A DNA stretch of 64,000 bases from Perkinsus marinus ATCC 50983 (GCF_000006405.1 NW_003206658.1:737341-801340); one strand, 5' to 3'. Shown: positions 10,343 to 21,368, counted from the stretch's first letter. The notes: generated by a model from the sequence alone, not told the origin. Made by a program: numbers and translations.

Positions 10343-11254
10343 TTACAAGTCGTCGTCATCATCATCAATAGCCTGGTCCTGGGCAGCCTGGAGCTCTCTC
10401 TCGTGCTGGGCGACGAGCTCGGGGTTGATCTGGAACTCGGGAGCCTTGGCGAACTCACCCTAACGAGAAAAGAATGCTATCCGATAGATTCGAACCGACA
10501 ACCATCTGGATGGCAGACAGCCACAAATCCCATTGAACTAATTCTACCTGGAAGACAAGCTGAGGCTGGTTGGTCAGCCTCCTAGCAAGCCAAAGGAAGG
10601 GCTTTTCAAAATTGTAGTTGGACCGAGCTGAGAGATCGTAGTACTGAAGGTTGCGCTTGCGGTGGAACTGAATATTCCGGGCCTTGACCTGACCAACACA
10701 CAATAGCATAAAAGATGCTCATCAATCTCCATCACACGGTACCTGCCTGTCCTTAACGTCGACTTTGTTACCAACGAGGACGATGGGGATGTTCTCGCAG
10801 ACTCTGACGATATCTCTGTGCCAGTTGGGAACATTCTTATACGTAATTCGAGATGTGACGTCGAACATGATGATGGCGCATTGACCCTGAACATAGGAAG
10901 GAATTCACCACGATGGAAAGGGCTGCTACTCACTTGGATGTAGTAACCATCACGGAGACCACCGAATTTCTCCTGACCAGCAGTATCCCACACGTTGAAG
11001 ATGATCTCGCCACAGTTAGTCATGAACTTCAGTGGGTGAACCTGAGGAAGAAAGCGTATCTATGGTTGTCGCTGGTAAGATACAAAACAGGTCCAGAAGG
11101 AGACCACTCGGGTAGCTACCTCAACCCCGAGCGTCGGGATGTACTTCTTCTCGAACTCTCCTGTGAGATGGCGTTTAACCAGTGTGGTTTTGCCCACACC
11201 ACCATCACCAACCAGAAGCAACTTGAACTCGGGAACGCCACCTTGCTGAGCCAT
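10343..11254 (-). CDS. RAN: GTPase Ran (five exons, 214 aa)
   Basis: Ran drives nucleocytoplasmic transport and spindle assembly. Minus-strand exons 11120-11254, 10934-11041, 10743-10886, 10548-10688 and 10343-10459 sum to 645 nt in phase. Motifs: G1 [14 protein letters not shown], switch I PTLGVEV, G3 [18 protein letters not shown]4 [12 protein letters not shown]5 [15 protein letters not shown], and the acidic C terminus AIDDDDDL, close to the DEDDDL ending of other Rans. The start [19 protein letters not shown] is the family start. Intron 4 (10460-10547) is a tRNA-like sequence in the sense of the gene. Confidence 0.97.
10460..10547 (-). repeat. tRNA-like Ran intron 4
   Basis: Read on the minus strand, this 88-bp intron has a perfect A box (TAGTTCAATGG) about 50 nt ahead of a perfect B box (GGTTCGAATC), then TCTTTT. 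The spacing and order are those of a tRNA gene, but the anticodon stem is poor. The intron is hardly longer than the tRNA-like unit. Confidence 0.6.
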
Positions 11255-11578
11255 TGAGAGGTTCCAATGTTCTGGCAACAACGATTATGCGCTAGGCGTT
11301 TTAGAGCGGGATATATCATAGCGATGGAGGCGAGCGAGAGCAACGTTTTAACCCACTTTTGACGAAACGATTATGTCGGACAATTTTTCCCATTCAATGT
11401 TCACTGCCATTTTTTATATATCTTAAATTCTCAGAGCTCGTGAGTGGCCCGCCGGTTCTTTGAGAAAACCTATCCATATCTTCCGGACGTTCTTCACCTA
11501 TTTCCCGCAGTGAATGCGGCCCTTATTAACCAAATTTGAAGAGTGTTCACCACCCAGATCCTTTTTTCGTTCTTAGCC

Positions 11579-11943
11579 ATGCCTGCCATTGCTAATCTCG
11601 GTCGTTTATTGGACTCGGCTGTGCTTGCCATGATAACTGTGGTACTCGCTGGAGCTGCCTTGTAGGAATATGGGGATTTGGTGTAGTGGATGGATCGTCG
11701 TTCCTTCCGATTTAGCATCCCGGTTCGATTCCCTCGGCTGTCGATTAAGTTTTCTGCAGGTACTGTATCGGTCTGGCCCATCACATGATCGTCATCACGG
11801 AGAGGAATAAATTGGGTGCTTTCGGCAATCTAGTGGCCAACGCGCTGCCTTTCAAGGTTATACCATGGGCGATGGATGCTCTTTCTATCGGAATTTTTCA
11901 CTCAATAACGACTCTGGGGATAAACGTCTGTGATGAAGTTTGA
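11579..11943 (+). CDS. small membrane protein, unidentified (88 aa)
   Basis: Exons 11579-11661 and 11760-11943. The protein starts MPAIANLGRLLDSAVLAM, has a clear membrane helix (AVLAMITVVLAGAALYCIGL), then TERNKLGAFGNLVANALPFK. Two endings are possible. Read-through gives IPWAMDALSIGIFHSITTLG and a stop at 11943. Alternatively a donor after PFK (GTTATA) could join phase 0 to an exon at about 12170-12243 reading YLDAQSKRLEKEEKKQQQ and ending KKNE, which would be a lysine-rich tail with a KKXX-type ER retrieval signal. The intron 11662-11759 is a complete tRNA-like unit. Family not recognised. Confidence 0.5.
11662..11759 (+). repeat. tRNA-like intron with perfect A and B boxes
   Basis: TGGTGTAGTGG (A box) and GGTTCGATTCC (B box) are perfect and correctly spaced within a 98-bp intron. 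The anticodon arm is distorted. Sense strand. Confidence 0.65.
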
Positions 11944-12402
11944 TAGTGGAAGATAAAGCAATCGAGGAAGTCCATACGCAGGTCAAAGAACTTTCAATAG
12001 AGTGAAGCGTATTCACCGCAAAGCTCCGAAGCTCAATTGTCGTGCTTCCATGAGAAGTTCCTTTTATGTGTTTGTATTGTTATTCAGGGTAATAGATTCG
12101 AATTCAACCTGACCCATGTACTGCTGTATGCAATACTATGCGTATTGCTCTCGCTAAGTCATCATAAGTATTTGGATGCCCAGAGTAAGCGCTTGGAGAA
12201 GGAGGAGAAGAAGCAACAGCAGAAGGGGAAGAAGAATGAGTAACTGTTCGAGAGTACTCTCATTGGAATTGGAGTTTATATTTCAAAAGGCTATGGAGTG
12301 TCTTGTTACTTGAGTGATATAGAGTAGCAGTATTCGGACCTAGTTTGTATCTTACTGAGTCGGACCTAAGATTCTACTCGAGAGAGTTGTGGTTTTTACA
12401 CT
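11944..12402. other. spacer; possible downstream exon at 12170-12243
   Basis: Mostly non-coding. The segment before the stop at 12241-12243 reads LDAQSKRLEKEEKKQQQKGK and may be the last exon of the preceding gene. A degenerate B-box-like AGATTCGAATTC lies at 12090-12105. Confidence 0.35.
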
Positions 12403-12798
12403 ATGGGCGCCTCTTCCTCGTCCCCGTCCTCCTCTCCTCCATCTCCTACTCCTCCCCCAACCGAACAAGACTTGCCTTGCCAACCTGAGATGGATGCCTT
12501 TGTGGCTTGCGTCAAAGCGTAATAATGCCTTTGGTTTTTCACAACGGAATGTACAGCTACTTTCTGGGCGCACTCTGTTCGTTCGCGGTTGAAAGAACTT
12601 GGTCATCGCGAAGAAGTTACCTTTGTTAACCAGAAATTCAGTGGCTGTTTTCGAACTCATCTCGGCTTCGTATTTATTACTTGCAGGAAGCCGGAAGGTC
12701 TGAGGGCTACGGATTGTGAGGAGCTGAGAGATCGATACAAGCTGTGCATGGTGGAATATAAGGCGACTAAGGACGGCAGTGTAGGAAAGCGAGGATGA
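12403..12798 (+). CDS. twin CX9C (CHCH) protein, 75 aa
   Basis: Exons 12403-12518 and 12687-12798 join in phase to 75 residues. A Ser/Pro-rich leader (MGASSSSPSSSPPSP) precedes CQPEMDAFVAC and CEELRDRYKLC, two exact C-x9-C motifs separated by a short loop. That is the coiled-coil-helix-coiled-coil-helix fold oxidised by Mia40/Erv1 in the mitochondrial intermembrane space. The MGAS start fits N-myristoylation, as in MIC19/CHCHD3, so a MICOS or respiratory-assembly role is possible, but the protein is shorter than MIC19. Family membership is firm; the exact orthologue is not. Confidence 0.8.
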
Positions 12799-13204
12799 GA
12801 AGTCATGCATGATGCTGAGATGATGATAGTACTGTTTCCGATGAAGGAAGCTTGCGATGAAGGAGTTTGCGTTGATAGTTTCTATATTGGTTCACCCCGT
12901 GGCGGGTTGTGATCGTCTGGTCCGGTTATGTGGAAGTAAACCATCTTCGTATAATACGTTCTTGGTAGTGCTCATCAATAACAACAGCTTAACGTTAATG
13001 GTGAATATATTTGCATTATAGGATAAGTTGTGAACTCACATCGGAAGGTTATATACGATCGTTGGTGTGTTTTAATAGTAGAAATTATCGGCGTATTTAT
13101 TATCTATTAGTATTGAGTAATTGTATAAGGTACGCAACGTTGAGACACATCACATTGGGACAAAGTCGGAGTTTATTTCGCAATGCCGTCTCTCAGCTTT
13201 CTTT

Positions 13205-16200
13205 ATGTCTTCTTCTTCGGTCTCATCGAGTCATCATCATCAACATCGAGAGGCGAAGAGAGCGAAGACGAGGGAGGCTGAGTTGAGTACTTCTCTTGGT
13301 TATACCAATGAGAGCAACCCTTTCGGGGACTCCAACTTGACCTCGACCTTCCGGTGGGTTTGACTGGCGACCGGTGGGGTGAGGAATAGGTTGTGTTTAG
13401 ATGGAAGAAGAAAGAACAGTTTCAAGAGGCCGCTGGAGTTCGGCCGTTGAAGGCCAGTGAGGCTAGGGAACAGGCGAGGTAGTGGTGATTTGGTGGAATG
13501 GGGATGTGGGTGGTTTCGCCATCATGTGGTTGTCGGATCAATCCCTGCTTCGGGCTCTATATTATCTTACTATAGGGTCAACTTGAATGAAGTGGTCCAA
13601 ATACGGCAGAGACGGGAAGAGCGAGCGGCTGAGGAGAGTTTATTGGAACAACAGCGGAGCGAGAGGGAGAGGGAAATTATGGAGGACGAATATCGAGACT
13701 GGCTGGCCAAAGAGGAAATGTTTGATATTGTACTATTTCACTGCAAGATATGTCTTCCCAAAATCTTCCGCGTGCGTGTTTGGTCGCTGGGTTTCACTGT
13801 GTTGGTTGTGTCAGTCGCAAGCGGCATTGCGATGTTCGCTCCGTATCAAGACTAATACGGAGCATCTTGAGGACTACCTCTACAAGGAGTTGTTGCTGGC
13901 TAGCAAGGGGGTAGAGAAGTACCCATATGATGACTGTACGATATTGGAGTCGCCACTGGTGACTGATACTATTGCGGTAGGATATAGAGATGGTCGTGGG
14001 TTCGATCCTCGCGAGTGGCGTTTTTAATATCACTCTATTGAACTGCATTGACCCATATTTTCCCCAGAGTCTACCACCGAGTGAGCTGGCGACCTCAGCT
14101 GTCCATATCGGCGACTTAGAGCGAGCGGCTCGAGACAGAGGGCGAGGCGAGGAGGCAGATTATTGGCACTGCGTATTGGCTCTAGTGAAGGAACAATTAG
14201 CTGCTAAGACCGAGGCTGGACCCAAACGTAGTTATGGGATAATAGGGAAGGGGGATTTTTTTGGTGTGAAGACTTCTTACCCCACTAGTCCGAGGTGTGG
14301 TTCGAGACGTGTCTGGTAGTGCTACCTTACCACACCAATCTCATTCTTCATCAGTGGCTCCAACGAGTGGCCTCGGAGTAGAGGATGCCTCTATAGAAGG
14401 CCTCTTGGGAGATATACAGTCGGCTGAGGTATTGCGAGGGGTGGAGGATGAGCTCAAGTGGCTCTTGAATAGCAAGGTAGGCATGGTTACTGGTATCTAG
14501 TAATTTCGTGGCGCGCGGTCACAACTGGATCATGCACTGTTGCTGAGCGGCTTGATGATAGGCTTGGTGACAGTTAGGAGATTATGAGGAAACTTGGGGA
14601 GAACTCTTGCTGGTCTCCGTAAATGTCGACCCGAATTCGTATGCGATCTTGTATAGTTAATGAAGGAGTATACATTCCAATACTGCTTGTGAATATCTTG
14701 TCGTTGTTCAGGACACTGGAGGGCCGGCTGAAGAGGTTGATGAGGAGTTCATAACAGCGGCTTTGGAGAAGTAGTATTTACGGGGGTATCTTGTAAATCT
14801 TCGCTGTGCGTGGATAGCTTCTTACTGCAGCTGAGTTGGAAGTGAAAATCTTCGCTGTGCGTGGATAGCTTCCTACTACATCTGAGTTGGAAGTGAAAAT
14901 CTTCGCTGTGCGTGGATAGCTTCTTACTGCAGCTGAGTTGGGAGTGAAAATCTTCGCTGTGCGTGGATAGCTTTCTACTACAGCTGAGTTGGAAGTGAAA
15001 ATCTTCGCTGTGCGCTGTGTTTGGGAGTGTAAATATCTTTGGAATCAGGATTCCTCACTACGTCTCGCGACTACGAGTAGATGACATCCATCGAAAAGCT
15101 CGTAAGGTGGTGGAAAAGGTAGCCGCCTCGATGGAGGATGAGGAGGAGGAGGAAGAGAATAAGAGGTAGTGGAACTGTGCCCATACCATCTTTCCGTCAA
15201 ATCGTCATGGTCAGCTCACCGATCGCAGACGATACGGCAGCTCCCTCAGTGACTTCAGAGAATTCAACAGAAGGTGAAGTTATCGCGAGTCTGTGAGATG
15301 TCGTAGTAGATCCTCATTCAGATCCTCGGCGTGGGCAGCCGTCACGTAGGAGGGCGGTATCCCCTGTCCCCATCGATCGAGGGACTTCAGCGTTGGAGCC
15401 TATCACTGAGGAGGCTAGTCGATCGGAGATGGTGGATATGCGGAGGAAGATCGTGGAGCAGTGGAATAGGACAGACAGGAGCGCCAAGGCCGAGGTGATG
15501 CCAGCAGGGATAAGCGCCTTCGATAGACTTGTCACTACGTATGATTTACATGAGTTTTTGGTGGAACTGTCTGATCGTAGGGGAAGGGTTTTGGCTAGGA
15601 CTACCGAGAGCTCGTCGTAGTAATAGGCCTAAATATGCCCACGGTATTTAAATCGATCACGTGATCGATTACCATTGCAATAGCAATAGGGGGAGGTTGA
15701 ATTGCAAATTTTGGTTTTATGAATATTCTCATATAGTCGGATTTAGTGATGATGGGTATCATCAGGCCAACCTGTTGACGGCAGCTGAGAAGCGGCTATT
15801 GGCTGAGGAGAGGAATCGAAAGGTGGATGATGGAGATGTCACGGAGGAGATGTTCAACGAACTTTATGTCGACCCTGGAGAGGCTAATAAGACCTATGCT
15901 TGGGAGAATAAGTGAGTTAAAACGGCGCGATGATGTCGTCTTTGGGTATCGAACTCACGTCCGATGGATGGGGAGCCGTGAGTTCTCCCTATTGAGCTAG
16001 AGAGGTTTGTTGATGTTAAGGTACCGGCCTCGCAAGCCGAAGTTCTACAATAAAGTTAAGACTGGTTTCGATTGGAATAAATATAACCAGACACATTACG
16101 ACAAGGAGACGCCTCCTCCTAAGAGGGTCATGGGCTATCGATTCAACATCCTCTACCCCGATCTCATCGACATGCGGAAGACTCCTCAAGTGAGTACACT

Positions 16201-16434
16201 AGATGGAGGAGTTGGAGGAATTATGGTATCTGTTCTCAGTACCACCAAGAGGCCTCCCCGACTCCTGGTACGATTATCCTGCGTTTCTCTGCGGGACCAC
16301 CGTATGAGGATATCGCTTTCAAGATTGCGAATAAAGAGTGGGACTATGACCGAAGGAGTGGCTTTAAGGCAGCCTTTGAGAGGGGAATGTTGCAGTTGCA
16401 CTTCAACTTCAAACGTGATAGATATAGACGATGA
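13205..16434 (+). CDS. CACTIN: Cactin, spliceosome-associated protein
   Basis: Cactin is a conserved nuclear protein needed for pre-mRNA splicing. N terminus (13205-13353) has GYTNESNPFGDSNLTSTFRW, matching the family's YTNTDNPFGDNNL. The following exons (13401-13478, 13576-13729, 13815-13958) encode WKKKEQFQEAAGVRP and a charged coiled coil (EERAAEESLLEQQRSERERE). An exon from 14068 contains EEADYWHCVLALVKEQL, aligning with the family's conserved DxW region. The C-terminal cactin domain is clear: exon ending 15911 (ANKTYAWENK), 16021-16189 (YRPRKPKFYNKVKTGFDWNK, YRFNILYPDLIDMRKTPQ) and 16240-16434 (FSAGPPYEDIAFKIANKEWD, ending FKRDRYRR). Exons between about 14280 and 15740 are acidic and Ser-rich, and their joints are not resolved. 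Three introns are tRNA-like and one holds a 51-bp tandem repeat. Confidence 0.9.
13479..13575 (+). repeat. tRNA-like Cactin intron 2
   Basis: This 97-bp intron contains TTTGGTGGAATGGGG (A-box-like) and CGGATCAATCCC (a decayed B box) at tRNA spacing. Weaker than the others. Confidence 0.4.
13951..14067 (+). repeat. tRNA-like unit spanning the Cactin exon 4/intron 4 border
   Basis: GCCACTG at 13952-13958 pairs with the AGTGGC following the T-arm, giving a 6-bp acceptor-like stem. GGGTTCGATCC is a perfect B box, and TTTTT follows at once, as in a Pol III terminator. The 5' half of the stem is exonic (codons for PL), and the donor GTGACT sits where the tRNA-like D-arm begins. Confidence 0.55.
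14795..15017 (+). repeat. 51-bp tandem repeat, about 4.4 copies
   Basis: Copies start at 14795, 14846, 14897, 14948 and 14999 (partial); each carries AATCTTCGCTGTGCGTGGAT then TTGGAAGTG. All three frames contain stops, so it is non-coding and lies in a Cactin intron. Confidence 0.9.
15651..15670. other. perfect 20-bp palindrome AATCGATCACGTGATCGATT
   Basis: A self-complementary 20-mer around CACGTG, followed by a smaller repeat (ATTGCAATAGCAAT). It lies in an unresolved Cactin intron. Confidence 0.6.
15912..16020 (-). repeat. tRNA-like Cactin intron before the C-terminal domain (antisense)
   Basis: On the minus strand, TAGCTCAATAGG is a perfect A box and AGTTCGATACC a perfect B box at tRNA distance. 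The 109-bp intron is little else. GAACTCACG and CGTGAGTTC also form a 9-bp inverted repeat across the middle. Confidence 0.65.
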
Positions 16435-17208
16435 TGATGATGATTTGGGCATAAGTTGGATTTCGGTATCAATTTTCATGCTGTTTTCTGTTGTTAATAA
16501 TCCTGCGGAGAGGCCCCTCCCGAGAGGGTTTTGGCAATAGAGTGTGTGTGAAGAGCTACACTTGCTAACCTTTGTCTGATCGCAATGCGAGAACTCATGT
16601 AAAGCGAGTGTATAGTAGGGATGGGCATTGGAAGCAATCAGCTCGTATCGCTCTAGCATTGCCCAAACTTGCTCTAGAATTGCTGCTGACGTTTGACACA
16701 TGCAAGGCAGTTGTAAGGCTCAGTCGCATCGAAGAGATGCTGCACGTCTGGTTCGATGGTCGTGAATCGATTCATAGTGAGTAGCTCTTGCAAGACGGCG
16801 CGTTACAGCAGCGAGGGGTCCTAACAGTATCATGAGAGTCGTAGATCTAATTCCAAGATGACAGGGTGTGCCACGAAGGAGATCTGTACGGTGATTGGTG
16901 ACACAGTTTTCATAATACCTGAGAAAGTCTGCCTACAAGTCATACTCATGGAGTTACTGTAGCATGAGTTTCGATATTGAGCTCGGACTAAGTGGTGTGA
17001 GTGATGGGGAAATTAAATGCTGAAATCGTCCGTACTGGGAAGCCTCAACGATCGCGTAGTAGAACACACTCGGAGTGCTGCCATGCTCGACCACTGACTA
17101 CTGCGTTTAGAATCATGAGACCATTGTTTCAATCGAGTAGTGAGTAGAGGTATCCAGCGGGGAGGAGGAGATGGCTACACTGTATGGTATTAGTAAACAC
17201 CATAGCTT
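16435..17208. other. intergenic, no gene supported
   Basis: An open plus-strand segment at 16572-16784 (ARIALALPKLALELLLTF) has no splice or start support. A short GAT repeat follows the Cactin stop. Nothing else is recognised. Confidence 0.4.
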
Positions 17209-20200
17209 ATGATGTACTCCTCCTGTCCATGGCTGCTTATTATCATAACAACAACAGCAGCAGCACAGTTAAACGCCGCTGGCAACAATGGTTTGATTAC
17301 CGGCATCGTCGAAGGCCTACTTGGGGATATCTTTCGTCAAATCCCCATATTGACAGCGTCCTGCATTGGAGGGCAAGCTGAATGCCTCATCGACATCCCC
17401 ACTGGCTTCTCACGTTCAACTTCATCCTTCTACGTCTACTTAGTGGCCGCCGACGAGGGCATGTGTGGCGGCGCCCAGTCCGACGCTCATAAATACGTCG
17501 GTGCTACTCTTGCTCTCGATGAAACACTGTCCGAGGGGAACGGCACTCTGTCGAACCTCTTCAGACTCCATTTTGTTCAAGACAAGCCACCGATAGGCTC
17601 TCACAAGGTTGGTCTTCATCATCATCGTGAGGAGGTATCGCCCCTTTGGTCAGGTATGCATCTGTTTAATGTTCTTCTCTTCTTGTCTCAATCCGTTGGA
17701 GATATGGACTACCCAGACGGCTGAGCAGCGGGCTGGACTCATCCGCTGCGATGCTGAAGAGGTCCGCACTGGGGCCTACTCGATCGTAAACTTTACGATC
17801 GATTTAGCCTACTACCATCTTCTTTTACTCATCATCATAGGCTGTTGGTCATCGTCCCCCTGTGTAGGTTTCTGATTCCTACGGGCTTTGTATGTGCCTC
17901 CCCAATTGTCCAGCGGGACAGATCGTGGCCCAAGACTACGCTGTCACTCTCGGCAACGTAGACATCATTGGACCCACGGGGAACCAGTCTTTCAACTGTT
18001 TTCCGGTGAACGCCCGCTGTCTCTTGTGAGCTCAGCGCAGTTGTCAATAGGATCGTAATTGCAGCTTCGTCATCAGAGGCCATGGCTTGTCGAAATACGA
18101 TACCTTGGCCGTTGTGACTGAGGCCGACCCAAGCCACTGTGGGGTAAGTCACATGTGACAGTGTTGTTGCATCCAGTATGTGAGTGTGATTTTTCTGAGG
18201 TTTCTGACACCACCTCGCTGCTCGAGAGTCTGAGTGTTGGAGAAGTAGACGAGGATGGCCAGTGGGTATCGATGATGCTGCTCGAGGAGAAGGGTCTACC
18301 AAGTGTCGGTGAGGTGTCCGACCCGGAAAGGGCCTTCAACTCGGTCTGTGGCTCGGCCTCAGGCGCTTACTGGCTTTGCTGGTGCACACCGGTGCTGCCG
18401 TCTGGGTGCATACATCCGGCCCAGTTCACAGTGCCTGTCGGGTCATTCAGCGTCATCGGACCTCGTGCATCACAGCATTTCGTCTGTACCCTCGGCATTC
18501 CATGCGACATCACCATCCGCGGGTCAGCACCCTAATGTGGCCATTGGAGGGAGCCAATACTCCGACAGGTTCCGATTGTCCCCACTGGATCGGCTCACTA
18601 TAAAGGCATCCCCTTCCTCTTGTGTTAACTCAACGCCTCTGGCCTTCGAAGTATTCCCCTCTCAACCTTTCAACGTTTCTCGGATGCAATTGGTGAGTAG
18701 GCCTGTATAGTCATCTGAGAGCCGTTCCATTGCAGACCTCGGCCCAGGCCAGCACAGGCTTCGATCTATCTGCACCACTCAGAGTTGGTGTATTCTCGTT
18801 ATGCTACTGCATAAACTCACGGACAGGGTGTGACTCATCAGAGGAGTTCATTTCTCTAGTGGGAAGTGTGTCAGTGAATGGGCTTCGTGGGAATCAAACG
18901 TAAGAATAACCCCGGCGGGACTTGAACCCGCAACCTTCGGCTCCGGAAACCGACGCGCTTCCATTGCGCCACGAGGTCGATGTTGTGAAGTTACATTTCG
19001 CTCACTCACACCCTTGGCAGGTTCGAATGCACCCCAAACTCGGAGTGTAGAATGCGGATCGCTGGTATTGGGCTCGTTAAGGAGACAGACCGGCTGCTCA
19101 TCACTAAAGGGTCACTCTGCGCACCGAACAGCAGTGACGTCATTCCTGATGATCAACCAGCACCAGAGCAAGGTGCGACTGACCGGACCTTCCTTATGAT
19201 AGTCTCCTCAGAACATGTGGTCATCACTGGATATACGACCCTTACCCCTTCCCCGGGCACGTTCCTCAATCCGTACCGCCTCAGCGTGCTTGGCACGTAC
19301 ACAGTATGTGTCTGCGCCGCATTCACGGCCGCTACCGAGCCGTCGGATCGGGGTCTAGGACGAGAAGTCTGCTCCACGACTGAAGACTTTACGTTGAACG
19401 CAGGCGTGGTTCGGTCTATCGGTGTCGTCTGGTCCTCGGGGGATCCGGTTACTTGCGGTGCCATGGACGCGAACTGCGTCTTTAACTTCACCGGTGAGAG
19501 CTTCGGCATGAACCCTCGTGATCGCGTTACCCTCGCTACCGCTGCCTCGTGCAATGGTTTACCGAGACGCAAAGTTGCTATTAGTTTTCCCGTCTACACT
19601 TACCCCGGCGCCTCGGTAGAGTGGGGAGCTCTGGTTCCTCCACGAGCTATCCCGACTGGCGCCAATTTCAGTGTTTGTTATTGCGCAGCGGGCCTCGACG
19701 ACAGTGACTGTGGCGTTGAATCCTCCTTCCACCTCCGTGCCGGCGAACTCATCGTCTCGGGTGCGATAGAAGCATCCGTCAACCATTCTTGTGTACCAGG
19801 GGAGACCTGTGTGGTATCCATAAGAGGCCTCAGTCTGCACTCCCGAGACAGGCTCAAGGTCCTCAACAGTCTCAGTCGTCAATGCAGTAACATTGTGGTC
19901 GACAAATTTGGTGACAAAGTCGTCAACGTGTCCGACTTGACCAACGACAGGCGTATGTCGACTTTCCGCATATCCTCTTTCAAAACAGCGGACAGCTACG
20001 TCCTCTGCTACTGTCCATTCACCGGCCTTCCGGATTGGATAGAGGACCCTTGCTCGGCTCGAACACCCCATAGTGCTGGCAAGCTGTACATTGAGGGGAT
20101 CATGCCTTCCCCCGAGGATAGCGCTCCCGCCTTAGGGCGATACAAGGGGACAGTGACGTTACCCGTGAGGATGATAGGCAGGCCCAGTGAGAACTGGAAG

Positions 20201-21337
20201 GTCGGACTCAGGCCTGGTGACGGTCTCCAATGCAACGACAGTAGCCTCGCTGATGATGTTGTGGTCTCTGAGGTGGACCTTCGGACGGACAACCACCTGG
20301 TCGTAGACGTGAGTCGCCTGCCACAGGGTAGATACCGAGCGTGCGGCTGTATGGGTGAATGCGACGAGAGAGACTCTTATGAAACTTCAGTCGACCTCGG
20401 CACGATCGACATAATTAGCCCAGCCCTGAATGTAAGTAGGGAAAACTCGACACCTTCGTATGTTCGCTGTGCTGCTGGCCAACCCTGTGAGGTCTCCGGC
20501 GTTGGCGATATTCAAGGTGCCGAGATTTTCTTAACGACCCTGTCCCTTCCCCCCGACACCCAGCGAGCCACGATCGCCTCGATGCCAGCCAAGGAAGCTG
20601 TTTGCGGGGAGTTCGAGGAGGAGGTTTTTGACACTCCTGTTGAACGAAGCCATCAGGGGACCTTCGCCTTGCCACGGTATTCGTTTGGATCCATTCGGAG
20701 CATCTGTGCGTGCATGAAGATTGATGGCAGTCTGGACGGTTGGGATTGCAGTAAATCCGAACATTTCAATATCGCTATTGGGCGGATGGTCGTCTCTGGC
20801 CCATCGAGGTCATCAGATAATCTTCGATGTCCGGTACAGTCGGAGTGCCGTGTAGAAATAGAAGGTGTACTTCTCAAGGAAGGGGACCGCGCCGTGCTCT
20901 TGACGGAAGGCCAATGCGGTCAGAACAGTGCCAACCCGAAGGACGAACCAGCCGAGATCAAACTCAATAAGGACAAGTCTGTCGGTGAGTTCAATTTCGG
21001 CAAATCTGGCTCGGCCGTGGAAACCTACAAGATCTGCTATTGTCACGATGCGGCTTCTCAAGGCTGTCACGAGATGGAGGAGTTCACCCTCGCTATGGCG
21101 CCGCTGGACATCTATTTTCGTCTCAACGCTTTCCACGTGCTCGGTATCATTCTTGGCTGTCTCTTCCTTATGCTCATCCTCCGGTATGTTTGGGTGAAAC
21201 TCCGACGTCGGAGGTTCGCCACAGGAGCTCATCAGCTCGATTTTGACAAAGCGGGCAAGGGTAAAATTGGCTACGAATACACCACAGAGGTTGGCGGTCG
21301 TCGAGGAGGTCGTACAAAAACAAGAGTAGCCGAATAA
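17209..21337 (+). CDS. large surface/secreted protein with about nine C-x-C repeat domains and a C-terminal membrane anchor
   Basis: Start MMYSSCPWLLIIITTTAAAQ is a signal peptide. Exons: 17209-17607, 17717-17785, 17868-18005, 18051-18143, about 18174-18522, 18569-18692, 18736-18899, then one long exon 19021-21337. The protein repeats a domain of roughly 120-150 residues. Each starts with C-x(2-5)-C-x-(V/I)-x-I-x-G, continues to (S/K)xxDRL and a further Cys, and ends in an aromatic-rich C-x-C motif: YGLCMC, YWLCWC, SLCYC, TVCVC, SVCYC, VLCYC, RACGC, SICAC, KICYC. A single membrane helix (VLGIILGCLFLMLILRYVWV) is followed by a basic tail (RRRR). I infer a type I plasma-membrane protein. No family recognised; the neighbouring 49.8-kb gene may be distantly similar. 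Intron 7 contains a complete antisense tRNA-Arg. Confidence 0.75.
18907..18978 (-). tRNA. tRNA-Arg(CCG) inside an intron, antisense to the host gene
   Basis: 72 nt, full cloverleaf: acceptor GACCTCG/CGGGGTT, D-stem GCGC/GCGC, anticodon arm TCGGT-TTCCGGA-GCCGA, T-arm GCGGG-TTCAAGT-CCCGC, discriminator A. The anticodon is CCG. A and B boxes are intact. No run of four Ts follows closely. It fills most of the 121-bp intron 18900-19020 of the surface-protein gene, beginning 7 bp after the donor. Confidence 0.9.
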
Positions 21338-21368
21338 ATCTGGTCGGACGAGCGCTAAGCAATCTTAG

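Noticed and set aside
12352-12810. Minus-strand 152-aa frame over the CX9C gene
   Set aside because: The plus strand has a two-exon CX9C protein with exact motifs and splice sites; the minus frame is a mirror of it.
16572-16784. Small gene after Cactin
   Set aside because: An open frame only; no start context, homology or splice support.
19153-20292. Long minus-strand open frames opposite the surface-protein exon
   Set aside because: They are antisense shadows of a high-quality plus-strand exon with repeated Cys motifs.
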